A stretch of DNA of 8,390 bases from Candidatus Aminicenantota bacterium. GTDB taxonomy: Bacteria > Acidobacteriota > Aminicenantia > Aminicenantales > UBA8522. Positions 1 through 6,500 of the stretch are shown one piece after another. Below the pieces are notes generated by a model. That model searched no databases and was not told the DNA's origin. It saw only the letters and a program-made list of their open reading frames with translations. Position 1 is the stretch's first letter, and every line of letters starts with the position of its first letter. The position numbers and the translations under genes are program-made. The stretch is from the NCBI GenBank assembly GCA_003524335.1, contig DQHV01000086.1, forward strand, positions 7,595-15,984, read 5' to 3'.

Positions 1-32
1 TACCATTGCTGCTCGTCGTCTTTTCCACCAGA

Positions 33-1022
33 TTAAGAGCGACAGTGGGCGTGAGCTCCGCCCGCTCCCCCGGAAGGACAGCAGGCCTCGTGGTTGGTAT
101 GATGGCAATTCCAGGGAGATGCCTTGGGGAAAGAATTCCCCACCGGAATAGCAAGTAGGGCAAGGGAGAAGGCCAGGACAAGGCCGGCCGCCATTTGACT
201 TAAAGTCCATCGGCTGGTCCGTGCCGTGGCCGCAGTTCCAGTCTTCAGGTTGAGGATCCGGTTCAACCTCTCTTCCAGATCATCTTCTCCCGTGAACCCG
301 GTTATGATCCGGGGGGGGGCCAGGTTGTCCCGCCTAACCTTGACCAGGGCCGAGGCCAGGGTGTCCGGCGAATGAGAAAAGGCAAGACAATGAGCGTCGG
401 CAACGAGTTCCGAATCCCTTTTAACTTTCTGGAGAAGCCGGACGGCCTGGGGAATGAAGAAGAAAAACCGGGCGAAAAGGCCGATCAGCATCCCGCGCAG
501 CGGATCCCTCCTCTGCACGTGACCCTGTTCGTGCCGGAGGACAGCCTTGACTTCCTCGTCGCTGAGCGAATCGAAGAGGTGTGTGGAAACATAGATCTTG
601 GGGTAGAAAAGCCCGGCCGTGCAGGCAAAGCTCAACTGGGACGGGAAAAGGAAGACTCGGTCGGACCGCAGCCCGCATTCTTTTAAGAGTCGGTCGAACC
701 GGGGCGTAACTTCCATCTTGAGGAGAGAACGAGTTAGCTTGCGGATCCGCCGGACCTCGGACAGGCTCCTCGTCGACGCCATAGAGAGCAACACGAACAA
801 ACCGACAACAAGAGACAGCCTGACGCCGTCTGCGGCGGACAAGTCCAGAGTCATCGGTAAGGGGCACTGCGCCAAACACTTTTCGATGAAGGCCCCGAAG
901 AACTGCCTGACCGCCAGGAAAAGATAAAGCCACAGAAAAAAGGAAGTCCAGAGGAACAGCCCGGCGAACCCAAAAAGATAAAAATCGTCTCGTCTTGATT
1001 GTCTGAAGATGCTATCGTTCAT
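33..1022 (-). CDS. M56 family membrane zinc metallopeptidase (BlaR1/MecR1-like) with Cys/His-rich tail
   Basis: This 329-residue integral membrane protein looks like the signal-transducing protease partner of a BlaI-type repressor. Hydrophobic segments lie near residues 16-38, 67-83 and 277-297, with another hydrophobic stretch near 178-195. The zinc site is visible as HEQGH (H164, E165, H168), followed by the downstream Glu ligand in SELVADA (E205), as in M56 peptidases. In BlaR1/MecR1 the protease domain is cytosolic and cleaves the repressor after an extracellular domain senses a ligand. Here no penicillin-binding domain follows the last membrane segment. There is only a tail of about 30 residues holding C306, H307, H308, H311, C314, C315, H324, H326 and C327. 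The ATG start overlaps the repressor stop as ATGA, so translation is probably coupled. A run of nine C residues (coding strand) occurs near codons 236-239. Family assignment is firm; the sensed signal is unknown and metal is an inference from the tail. Confidence 0.9.
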   Translation of the reverse strand: MNDSIFRQSRRDDFYLFGFAGLFLWTSFFLWLYLFLAVRQFFGAFIEKCLAQCPLPMTLDLSAADGVRLSLVVGLFVLLSMASTRSLSEVRRIRKLTRSLLKMEVTPRFDRLLKECGLRSDRVFLFPSQLSFACTAGLFYPKIYVSTHLFDSLSDEEVKAVLRHEQGHVQRRDPLRGMLIGLFARFFFFIPQAVRLLQKVKRDSELVADAHCLAFSHSPDTLASALVKVRRDNLAPPRIITGFTGEDDLEERLNRILNLKTGTAATARTSRWTLSQMAAGLVLAFSLALLAIPVGNSFPKASPWNCHHTNHEACCPSGGAGGAHAHCRS

Positions 1023-1444
1023 CGCCCTTCAGCCTTTCTCTTCTCCTCGATGATATTCAAAATCTCGTCGAGTTTATCGGCATCGTATTGAGTCAGGATG
1101 TCCACGAAGGCAGAGACAGCATACGAGGGCGATACTTCGACGATTCCCTTGATCACGGCCGCGGCCGCCTGCCGTTCGAATTCGGGCTTCTTCAACGCCG
1201 GCTCAAAGATATAAATGCCATCCCTCTTCTTCCGTCGGATGCTCCCCTTCTTGACCATCCGACCAACGGTTGTCAGGACAGTTGTATAGGCAAGCTCTTT
1301 GGACCGGCGGACCTCCTCGTAGATCTCACGTCCCGTTAGGGCACCCTTCTCCCAGAGAGCCTCGAGGACGGGCAGTTCGGCACTTCCAAACATTTTCCCG
1401 AGGCCTACTTTCGAGGGTCTAAATACTACTTTCATTATAAGCAT
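1019..1444 (-). CDS. BlaI/MecI/CopY-family winged-helix repressor
   Basis: A 141-residue DNA-binding protein of the penicillinase-repressor family. The N-terminal winged helix spans roughly residues 20-82. It contains LPVLEALWEKG, the recognition-helix region YTTVLTTVGRMVKKG and the wing KKRDGIYIFEP, all typical of BlaI/MecI/CopY. The C-terminal part (about 88-138) would be the helical dimerisation region. Members bind TACA/TGTA dyads as dimers and are released by cleavage through the partner protease (BlaI, MecI) or by metal exchange (CopY). The gene sits directly upstream of the M56 protease and overlaps it by 4 bp. A matching dyad lies in its own promoter, so autorepression is likely. No Shine-Dalgarno sequence precedes the ATG at 1444 or the alternative ATG at 1435 (residue 4), and the predicted transcript start is only about 11-13 nt upstream. 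The exact start is therefore uncertain. Confidence 0.92.
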   Translation of the reverse strand: MLIMKVVFRPSKVGLGKMFGSAELPVLEALWEKGALTGREIYEEVRRSKELAYTTVLTTVGRMVKKGSIRRKKRDGIYIFEPALKKPEFERQAAAAVIKGIVEVSPSYAVSAFVDILTQYDADKLDEILNIIEEKRKAEGR

Positions 1445-1462
1445 TATAGGAACTATAGGAAT

Positions 1463-1491
1463 ACTGTATACTACACCTTGTAGAATGTCAA
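1463..1491 (-). promoter_or_regulatory. Predicted sigma70-type promoter of the repressor/M56 protease operon
   Basis: On the minus strand there is a perfect -35 TTGACA (1491-1486), a 17-bp spacer and a -10 TACAGT (1468-1463; 4 of 6 to consensus). Initiation would fall near 1455, leaving a leader of about a dozen nucleotides before the ATG at 1444. Upstream on the template, 1492-1568 carries only short inverted repeats. Confidence 0.7.
1471..1483. promoter_or_regulatory. Predicted BlaI/CopY-type operator (CTACA-N3-TGTAG)
   Basis: CTACACCTTGTAG is a perfect 5-bp inverted repeat around a 3-bp centre, containing the TACA...TGTA half-sites recognised by the BlaI/MecI/CopY family. It lies between the -35 and -10 boxes, where a bound repressor would block RNA polymerase. 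Published CopY and BlaI dyads mostly have TACA-N2-TGTA, so the 3-bp centre is a small deviation. A second small symmetric element, TACTGTA, sits beside it at 1462-1468. Two near-direct TATAGGAA copies follow towards the start codon, at 1446-1453 and 1455-1461 plus the next base. Confidence 0.65.
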
Positions 1492-1548
1492 GTCCTTAGC
1501 TCCCCGCCGCGAGGATTGCCCGATGAGAGTCCCGGCTCAGTGCTAGAC

Positions 1549-1589
1549 TTTGCTGCAGCAAATCTCATTTAGAGATCGCTGCTGCGATC
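1549..1589. repeat. Nested short inverted repeats at the 3' end of the serine hydrolase gene
   Basis: Three elements are packed together. TTTGCTGCAGCAAA (1549-1562) is a perfect 14-bp palindrome. ATCTC/GAGAT (1562-1566 and 1572-1576) spans the stop codon. GATCGC/GCGATC (1574-1579 and 1584-1589) has a 4-nt loop and lies in the last codons. They could act as a transcript end or RNA-processing site for the minus-strand gene ending at 1569, but no run of U follows any of them. A terminator role is only a possibility. Confidence 0.35.
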
Positions 1590-2756
1590 GACCACGGCCT
1601 GCAAAACACGGTCGATCGCCTCGCGGTGGCTGAGTCGGGGCCTATCCGGAAGGATATTCCAGCCGGTGAAGACCAGCACCAAGTCGTGCTCCGGCACGAT
1701 GATCGGCATCTGACCGCCGAAACCGGACCCCGCCCAAGCGGTGCGGGAACCGTCGCCGTAAGGGTAGATCCACCATTTAAGGCCGTACTTGACGCCGCTT
1801 TTCCCCACCTCGACTTTTGGAGAGACGGAATCTGTGACCCATTCCGGCGTCACAATTCGCTTGCCTTGCCAGACTCCCTTCTTGAGGAAGAGGTAGGCGA
1901 TCTTTGCCAGGTCGTGCGGGTTCATGTAAAGGCCGCCTTCCGTGTCGATCGGCCCTGACGGCGAACGCTTCCAGAAGAAGCGTTCGATGCCCAGCGGAGC
2001 GAAGAGATGTTCGGCAGCGTACTCTTCGATATCTCGGCCGGTCACCGTATGAAAAATATGCGACAGCAGCTGCGTTTCACCGCTGCTGTAGTTGAAGACG
2101 GTTCCCGGCTCGCGGGCCATCTTCCGGTCGATGGTAAACTGCACCCAGTCAAAACTCGCCTCCATCTGGCTGCAGGCGTTATTCGGGTCGTTGTAGGGAA
2201 GGTCTTCGTCCCAATCGAACCCACCGGTCATCGTCATCAGATGGCGAATGGTGACGCGGCTTTTGCGCTCATCGACGTTGGCCACCTTCGACTCATCAAA
2301 GAACTTCAGGATCGGCGTCGAGAGGTCAGGAAACTCCCCGCGGGCTCTGGCCACTCCGATGACGACCGAGGTCACCGTTTTTGTGACCGATTGCATAGTA
2401 TGCAGATCACCTCGTCGGTAAAAGGGGTGCCACCAGGGGTTGAAATAATTGTACGGCCCTGTCGGATTATGGGCGTTGAGCGCCCCCGGCTCTTTGGCCT
2501 CCTTGCCGTAGACCTGAAAATAATCGTGCGGGTAAGAGCGATCATAGACCACTCGGCCTTGACGGATGACGAGCATGCTGTCGACGTACCCATACTTGCC
2601 GGCGGCGATATCGGCATCCAGCCCGGCCAGCACTTTGGGGTTAAGCCCGACCGCCTGCGGGGTTGATACGGGCCAGGTCTCTGGACTCTGGGCGTGAACG
2701 CCCAACACCAGAATGAAGATCGCAAATGCGACCGGGACAAAATCTCGACGACGCAT
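1569..2756 (-). CDS. Exported serine hydrolase, class C beta-lactamase/PBP4*-like fold
   Basis: A 395-residue protein with a Sec signal peptide (RRR, then a hydrophobic core, likely cut at VHA|Q near residue 23). The family covers class C beta-lactamases, DD-peptidases and esterases that act through an acyl-serine. The nucleophile motif SxxK is S123-V-T-K126. The second motif is Y223-S-S225 rather than the Y-x-N of true AmpC enzymes, and the third is probably G343-S-G345 in place of KTG. These variants suit a D-aminopeptidase, esterase or peptidase-like hydrolase better than a proven beta-lactamase. An aromatic-rich stretch (about residues 75-114, many Tyr, Trp and Phe) precedes the nucleophile. 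I chose the ATG at 2756 because AAGGAG lies 6 nt upstream and the signal peptide begins there; an in-frame ATG at 2777 would put that site inside the gene. It is adjacent to the bla-type regulator pair, but its promoter shows no TACA/TGTA dyad, so joint control is not supported. Confidence 0.9.
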   Translation of the reverse strand: MRRRDFVPVAFAIFILVLGVHAQSPETWPVSTPQAVGLNPKVLAGLDADIAAGKYGYVDSMLVIRQGRVVYDRSYPHDYFQVYGKEAKEPGALNAHNPTGPYNYFNPWWHPFYRRGDLHTMQSVTKTVTSVVIGVARARGEFPDLSTPILKFFDESKVANVDERKSRVTIRHLMTMTGGFDWDEDLPYNDPNNACSQMEASFDWVQFTIDRKMAREPGTVFNYSSGETQLLSHIFHTVTGRDIEEYAAEHLFAPLGIERFFWKRSPSGPIDTEGGLYMNPHDLAKIAYLFLKKGVWQGKRIVTPEWVTDSVSPKVEVGKSGVKYGLKWWIYPYGDGSRTAWAGSGFGGQMPIIVPEHDLVLVFTGWNILPDRPRLSHREAIDRVLQAVVDRSSDL

Positions 2757-2762
2757 GGTTGT

Positions 2763-2768
2763 CTCCTT
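2763..2768 (-). promoter_or_regulatory. Ribosome binding site deciding the serine hydrolase start
   Basis: AAGGAG on the minus strand, 6 nt before the ATG at 2756. It selects this ATG over the in-frame ATG at 2777 and leaves a clean signal peptide at the N-terminus. Confidence 0.85.
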
Positions 2769-2802
2769 TTCAGCCACTATGCAGAACGACTGATCCTCAA
2801 AA

Positions 2803-2832
2803 ATGATATTCTCTGCCGAGAAGAGAAGTCAA
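2803..2832 (-). promoter_or_regulatory. Predicted promoter of the serine hydrolase gene
   Basis: Minus-strand -35 TTGACT (2832-2827; 5 of 6), an 18-bp spacer and -10 TATCAT (2808-2803; 5 of 6). This gives a leader of about 40 nt before the ATG at 2756. Within the spacer, TTCTC-TGCC-GAGAA (2809-2822) is a perfect 5-bp inverted repeat that could be an operator. Confidence 0.6.
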
Positions 2833-2940
2833 CATTAAAATCGGAGTTTCGCAAATTCCAGCAGGGCCGCAACCTTGACGCCGCTCGGACCGTATAATAA
2901 AGTGGGCCGAGGCATGATCTCGCCCGCACCCCGCGCCGAG

Positions 2941-2969
2941 TTGCGTCGGCCGGTTTAATTCCCTAGAAT
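2941..2969 (+). promoter_or_regulatory. Candidate promoter of the M28-like peptidase gene
   Basis: Plus-strand -35-like TTGCGT (2941-2946; 3 of 6), a 17-bp spacer and -10 TAGAAT (2964-2969; 5 of 6). This would start transcription near 2976, about 18 nt before the ATG at 2994. A second possible -10, TATAAT at 2893-2898, lacks a correctly spaced -35. The divergent gap 2757-2993 thus holds promoters for both flanking genes and no gene of its own. Confidence 0.4.
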
Positions 2970-2983
2970 AGAGCTCTTTAAAT

Positions 2984-2988
2984 GGAGG
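2984..2988 (+). promoter_or_regulatory. Ribosome binding site deciding the peptidase start
   Basis: GGAGG, 5 nt before the ATG at 2994. It overlaps an in-frame upstream ATG at 2982, so the downstream ATG, which begins the signal peptide MKKNLS, is the better start. Confidence 0.8.
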
Positions 2989-2993
2989 CGCTT

Positions 2994-5090
2994 ATGAAAA
3001 AAAACCTGAGCCTGCTTTTTCTGTCCCTTCTGGCCGCGGCCGTCCTTTCCGCCCAGTTCGGGCGCACGGTCCAGCCGACCCTCGTCCCCCACCAGATCCT
3101 CCTCGACATCATCAACGAGGCCTCGGGCGACATGGCTCTCCAAAACGAGATCCTGATCGCCGGCGTCAACCGCAACCGCCCTCCCGAGGAGTACGCCAAC
3201 GGCTATTTTGAGCCTCCGTTCCTGATCGAGAAGCTGCGCGAGTACGGCATCACGGACGCCCGCATCATCGACCTCCCGACGAGAACGCCGAAAACCTGGG
3301 ACGCGATCTCGGCCGAGCTGTGGATAGTCAAGCCGACCCTTCGTAAGATCGCCGACCTCGATGAGGTCCCCGCCTGCCTCTCATCCGGGAGCTCGGACGC
3401 CGACGTCACCGCCGAGCTCGTCTACGTCGGGCCCGGCTACCAAGAAAAATATTATGAGGGCAAGGACGTCAAGGGGAAGATCGTCCTGGTCAACGGCTAT
3501 CCCGGGGGGGCCCGTTCCCTGGCCGTGGACAAAAACGGCGCCGTGGGGCTCATCGGCTACGGTTCGAGCCATCCGGAGTTCGACCCGGACCAGGTCGGCT
3601 GGGGTGGGATCCGGGGGGAAGAGAAAGACAAGCCGACGTTCGCCTTCATGGTCTCGACCCGCCAGGGCGACGAGCTCCGCGACCTGCTCGAGCGGGGCAC
3701 GAAGGTCGAGGTCCGGGCGGTGGTCAAGGCCCAGATGGTCCCTTACAAGGAGCAGATGGTCGAGGCCCTGATCAAGGGGTCGGAGCTCCCGGACGAGGAG
3801 CTTGTTTTTACGGCCCACCTCTATGAAGGGTACGCCAAGCAGGGGGCGAACGACGACATCTCAGGCTGTGTCGCCCTTCTCGAAACGGCGCGAGTCCTTA
3901 ATAAGCTCGTGGCCGACGGCAAGATTCCGCCGCTCCGGCGCTCTGTCCGGTTCCTGTTCATCCCCGAAATCTCGGGCACGATCGCCTACCTGAAGATGCA
4001 CCCGGAGGTCGGCAAGAAGTTTTTCGCCAACATCAACGAGGATATGGTCGGCGAGGCCCTTGCTAAGAACAGGAGCTACTTCTGCCTGGTCCAGACCCCG
4101 TGGTCACTCCCCTCCTACCTCAATGATGTCATCCGGTGCTTCGTGGACTGGACCGAGGAAACACAGAGGTACGACGGCGGCGCGACCCTGCTTCCGATCT
4201 GGTCGCCAACAGGTACGCGGGATCCCTTCACGGCCGTGATCGACACCCACTCGGGCGGCAGCGACCACATCGTTTTCGTTGACGGCGGCGTCCGCGTCCC
4301 GGCGGTCATGTTCATCTGCTGGCCGGACATGTGGTACCACTCGAGCGGGGACACGCCCGACAAGTCGGATTCGACCCAGCTCAAGCGGGTCGTCTTCCTG
4401 TCGGCGGCATCGGCCGTCTGCCTGGCCGGGGCGGGGCCGGCCGAGGCCGAGAAGATAATCGCCGAAGTCGCCGGCCGCTCGCTGGCGCGGCTGGGTCAGG
4501 ACAGAGTCCGGGCCGAGCGCCGTCTCCGCGACGCCGCGACGGCGGATGTCCATGGGGCGTTCAAAGAGGCCCAGAATATCCTGTCCCAAGGATTCGTCCG
4601 CGAGGCCGAAACGCTCGGCTCGACCCGCTTCTTTATCAAGGCCGACAAGCGGCTCGGTGGGCTCCTCCAGACCCATCTGATGGCGGTCGAGGCCTGCCGG
4701 CTTCCGTTTGCTAAGGCCCTTGAGGAGGCCTACCGGGCGCGCTGCCAGAAAGACGGCCTCAAGCCCCGGCGGGTTGTCCTCTCCGCCGAAGAGGCCCGGC
4801 TCAGCAAGGTCGTCCCTGTCCGGACGGAGAAGATGACCGGTCCCCTCGACCTCATGGCGTACTACACCGCGATTCAGGACGCGGCCGTCCGGCCCATCTT
4901 TGCCAAGATCGGGGCGATCGAGGGCGAGATCCGGAATTTCATCGACGGGCGGCGGAGCATCCGCCAGGTCCGCGATGCGGTCGCCGCCGAGGCCGCTTTC
5001 ATGAACGTCCCGCTCCCGACCCTCGAGGATGTCGAGAATTTCGTGAAGATACTGGAGAAGTTTGGGTATGTAAAATTCGCGGAGCGATAG
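2994..5090 (+). CDS. Exported M28-superfamily (DUF4910-like) zinc aminopeptidase with PA-like insert
   Basis: A 698-residue secreted protein with signal peptide MKKNLS..LSA|Q (cut near residue 20). Residues about 135-245 resemble a protease-associated (PA) insert, with VYVGPGY, GKDVKGKIVLVNGYPGG and GAVGLIGYG. The di-zinc peptidase domain follows at about 250-480. Likely metal ligands and catalytic residues are H275 (TAHLYE), D287 (GANDDISG), E325 (RFLFIPE), D350 (NINEDMVG), D424 (GSDH) and H449 (WYHSSGDT). The RFLFIPE-x-x-G-x-IAYL segment replaces the usual EE-x-G of classical M28 enzymes and resembles DUF4910 peptidases as I recall them. From about 480 to 640 the chain is mostly helical and charged. 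The last 50 residues (IDGRRSIRQVRDAV...VKILEKFGYV) look like a small winged helix. The likely role is release of N-terminal residues from scavenged peptides. It is monocistronic and convergent with trpB2. The fold class is firm; substrate is unknown. Confidence 0.88.
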   Translation: MKKNLSLLFLSLLAAAVLSAQFGRTVQPTLVPHQILLDIINEASGDMALQNEILIAGVNRNRPPEEYANGYFEPPFLIEKLREYGITDARIIDLPTRTPKTWDAISAELWIVKPTLRKIADLDEVPACLSSGSSDADVTAELVYVGPGYQEKYYEGKDVKGKIVLVNGYPGGARSLAVDKNGAVGLIGYGSSHPEFDPDQVGWGGIRGEEKDKPTFAFMVSTRQGDELRDLLERGTKVEVRAVVKAQMVPYKEQMVEALIKGSELPDEELVFTAHLYEGYAKQGANDDISGCVALLETARVLNKLVADGKIPPLRRSVRFLFIPEISGTIAYLKMHPEVGKKFFANINEDMVGEALAKNRSYFCLVQTPWSLPSYLNDVIRCFVDWTEETQRYDGGATLLPIWSPTGTRDPFTAVIDTHSGGSDHIVFVDGGVRVPAVMFICWPDMWYHSSGDTPDKSDSTQLKRVVFLSAASAVCLAGAGPAEAEKIIAEVAGRSLARLGQDRVRAERRLRDAATADVHGAFKEAQNILSQGFVREAETLGSTRFFIKADKRLGGLLQTHLMAVEACRLPFAKALEEAYRARCQKDGLKPRRVVLSAEEARLSKVVPVRTEKMTGPLDLMAYYTAIQDAAVRPIFAKIGAIEGEIRNFIDGRRSIRQVRDAVAAEAAFMNVPLPTLEDVENFVKILEKFGYVKFAER

Positions 5091-5104
5091 GCATACGGCT
5101 CCGC

Positions 5105-5155
5105 CTTGATATATCGAGGATCAAGTATCGCGGCGGAAAAATCATAAACCGCCGC
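5105..5155. terminator. Inverted repeats in the convergent gap, possible bidirectional terminator
   Basis: The 77-bp gap between the convergent peptidase and trpB2 genes holds CTTGAT/ATCAAG (5105-5110 and 5120-5125). It also holds a stronger GCGGCGG/CCGCCGC stem (5130-5136 and 5149-5155; 12-nt loop). CAAGTAT is directly repeated at 5122-5128 and 5155-5161. The position suits a shared terminator, but neither strand has a U-tract directly after the GC stem, so it is not a textbook intrinsic terminator. Confidence 0.4.
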
Positions 5156-5167
5156 AAGTATTCAACG

Positions 5168-6466
5168 CTATGTTTTCGCGTAGGCGTTGATGTCGAGAAA
5201 CCCGTGGCCGCTGAGGTTGAAGAGGATGGTTTTCTCGCTTCCCTCCTGCTTGGCCGCGAGCGCCTCGTCGATCGCGGCTGCGACAGCGTGTGCCGACTCG
5301 GGCGCCGGAAGAATCCCTTCGGTTTTGTAGAAGAATGCGCCGGCGGCGAAAACCTTCTCCTGGGAATATGCCCGGGGCTCGACAATACCGAGCGAAACCA
5401 GATGACTGACGAGCGGCGCCATGCCGTGATACCGCAAGCCGCCCGCATGGATGGGCGCAGGGATAAAGTCCTTCCCCAGCGAATGCATATATAGAAGCGG
5501 CGTCAGGCCGGCCGTATCGCCGTGATCGTAGCGGAGCTCGCCCTTCGTGATCGAGGGACAGGCCTCGGCCTCGACGGCGATGAAACGGATCGTCTGCCCT
5601 TCTTTCAAGGTTTTCCGGATGAAGGGAAAGGCGAGGCCACTAAAATTCGAACCGCCGCCGACGCAGCCAATGACTATATCGGGCGCGGCGCCATACGCGG
5701 CGAGCTGCCGGTCGGCTTCCTGTCCGATGACCGTCTGGTGCATCAGGACGCCGTCCAGGACCGAACCAAGAGAATATTTGGACTTCGCGCCGTGGACGGC
5801 GACTTCGAGCGCTTCCGAGATGGCGATGCCCAGGCTTCCCGGATGATCGGGATCGGCTGTATAGAATTTTTTCCCGAACTCGGTCGCCGGGCTGGGGCTT
5901 TCCCTGACCTCCGCGCCGAACATCTCCATGAGGATGCGGCGTCCGGGCTTCTGACGGTAGCTGATCCGGACCATAAAAACCTTAATCTTGATCCCGAACA
6001 GAGATCCGGCGTGGGCAAGCGCGCTCCCCCACTGCCCGGCGCCGGTCTCGGTCACCAGCGTCTCCACCGCTTCCCGGCTGGCGAGATATGCCTGCATCAG
6101 GGCGGTGTTGCTCTTGTGGCTTCCCATCGGCCCCGCGCCTTCGTACTTGTAGAAAATATGGGCCGGTGTTTCCAGGGCCTTCCTCAGCCCGGCGGCGTAG
6201 ACGAGAGCCGTCGGCCGGAAGAGAGCGAGTTGCTCACGCACTTCCGCCGGGATCGGGATGCTACGCTCCAGGCTTCCTTCCTGAGCGATAAAACCTTTGG
6301 AGAAGACGGGCTCGAGATCCTCGGGTCGAAGAGGTTCGCCCGTCGCCGGATTAAGCGGCGGCTTGGGCAGCGACGGGAGGTCGGCCTTGATGTTGTAGAA
6401 ATGCGAGGGCAGGAGGTCTGCCTCTTGCGATGAAAACCTTTTGAACGTGGCTTGGTTCAATTTCAT
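5168..6466 (-). CDS. trpB: TrpB2-type (stand-alone) tryptophan synthase beta chain, PLP-dependent
   Basis: With the ATG at 6466 the product is a 432-residue cytosolic enzyme that condenses indole with L-serine (or O-phosphoserine in some TrpB2) to tryptophan. Visible motifs are the PLP lysine K118 in GPMGSHKSN, catalytic-type E140 in TETGAGQWGSALA, and the phosphate-binding loop GGGSN (270-274). HAGGLRYHGMAPLVS and the C-terminal LSGHGFLD follow. DPDHPGSLGIAISEA and ADLP near the N-terminus are typical of the TrpB2 branch rather than operonic TrpB1. No trpA or other trp gene is adjacent, as usual for TrpB2, which is linked to indole salvage. Start choice is open: GGAG abuts the ATG at 6466 with no spacer, whereas a TTG at 6460 lies 6 nt from it. 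A TTG-started extension to 6604 has no family resemblance. The gene follows a Trp-codon-rich leader and probably has its own promoter. Confidence 0.93.
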   Translation of the reverse strand: MKLNQATFKRFSSQEADLLPSHFYNIKADLPSLPKPPLNPATGEPLRPEDLEPVFSKGFIAQEGSLERSIPIPAEVREQLALFRPTALVYAAGLRKALETPAHIFYKYEGAGPMGSHKSNTALMQAYLASREAVETLVTETGAGQWGSALAHAGSLFGIKIKVFMVRISYRQKPGRRILMEMFGAEVRESPSPATEFGKKFYTADPDHPGSLGIAISEALEVAVHGAKSKYSLGSVLDGVLMHQTVIGQEADRQLAAYGAAPDIVIGCVGGGSNFSGLAFPFIRKTLKEGQTIRFIAVEAEACPSITKGELRYDHGDTAGLTPLLYMHSLGKDFIPAPIHAGGLRYHGMAPLVSHLVSLGIVEPRAYSQEKVFAAGAFFYKTEGILPAPESAHAVAAAIDEALAAKQEGSEKTILFNLSGHGFLDINAYAKT

Positions 6467-6500
6467 CTCCTTTTCTAAATCGGTTGTCCGCAAAACAGCG

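Noticed and set aside
1..32. Start of a further gene on the minus strand (an ATG at 6-4)
   Set aside because: Only two codons fit in the window and the nearest purine-rich stretch is too far upstream to count as a ribosome binding site.
2007..2666. 219-codon open frame on the plus strand, antisense to the serine hydrolase
   Set aside because: Shadow frame; the minus strand carries the signal peptide and SxxK, YxS and GSG motifs.
33..2756. A complete beta-lactam resistance locus (blaI-blaR1 plus beta-lactamase)
   Set aside because: The M56 protein has no penicillin-binding sensor, the hydrolase lacks the YxN and KTG motifs of a true beta-lactamase, and its promoter has no TACA/TGTA dyad.
2875..2898. 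TTGACG followed by TATAAT on the plus strand as a promoter for the peptidase gene
   Set aside because: The spacer is only 12 bp, too short for a sigma70 promoter. The TATAAT could still act as a lone -10, but the 2941-2969 pair has correct spacing.
5522..6433. 303-codon open frame on the plus strand, antisense to trpB2
   Set aside because: Shadow of the conserved TrpB2 gene; no domain signature and no ribosome binding site of its own that I can see.
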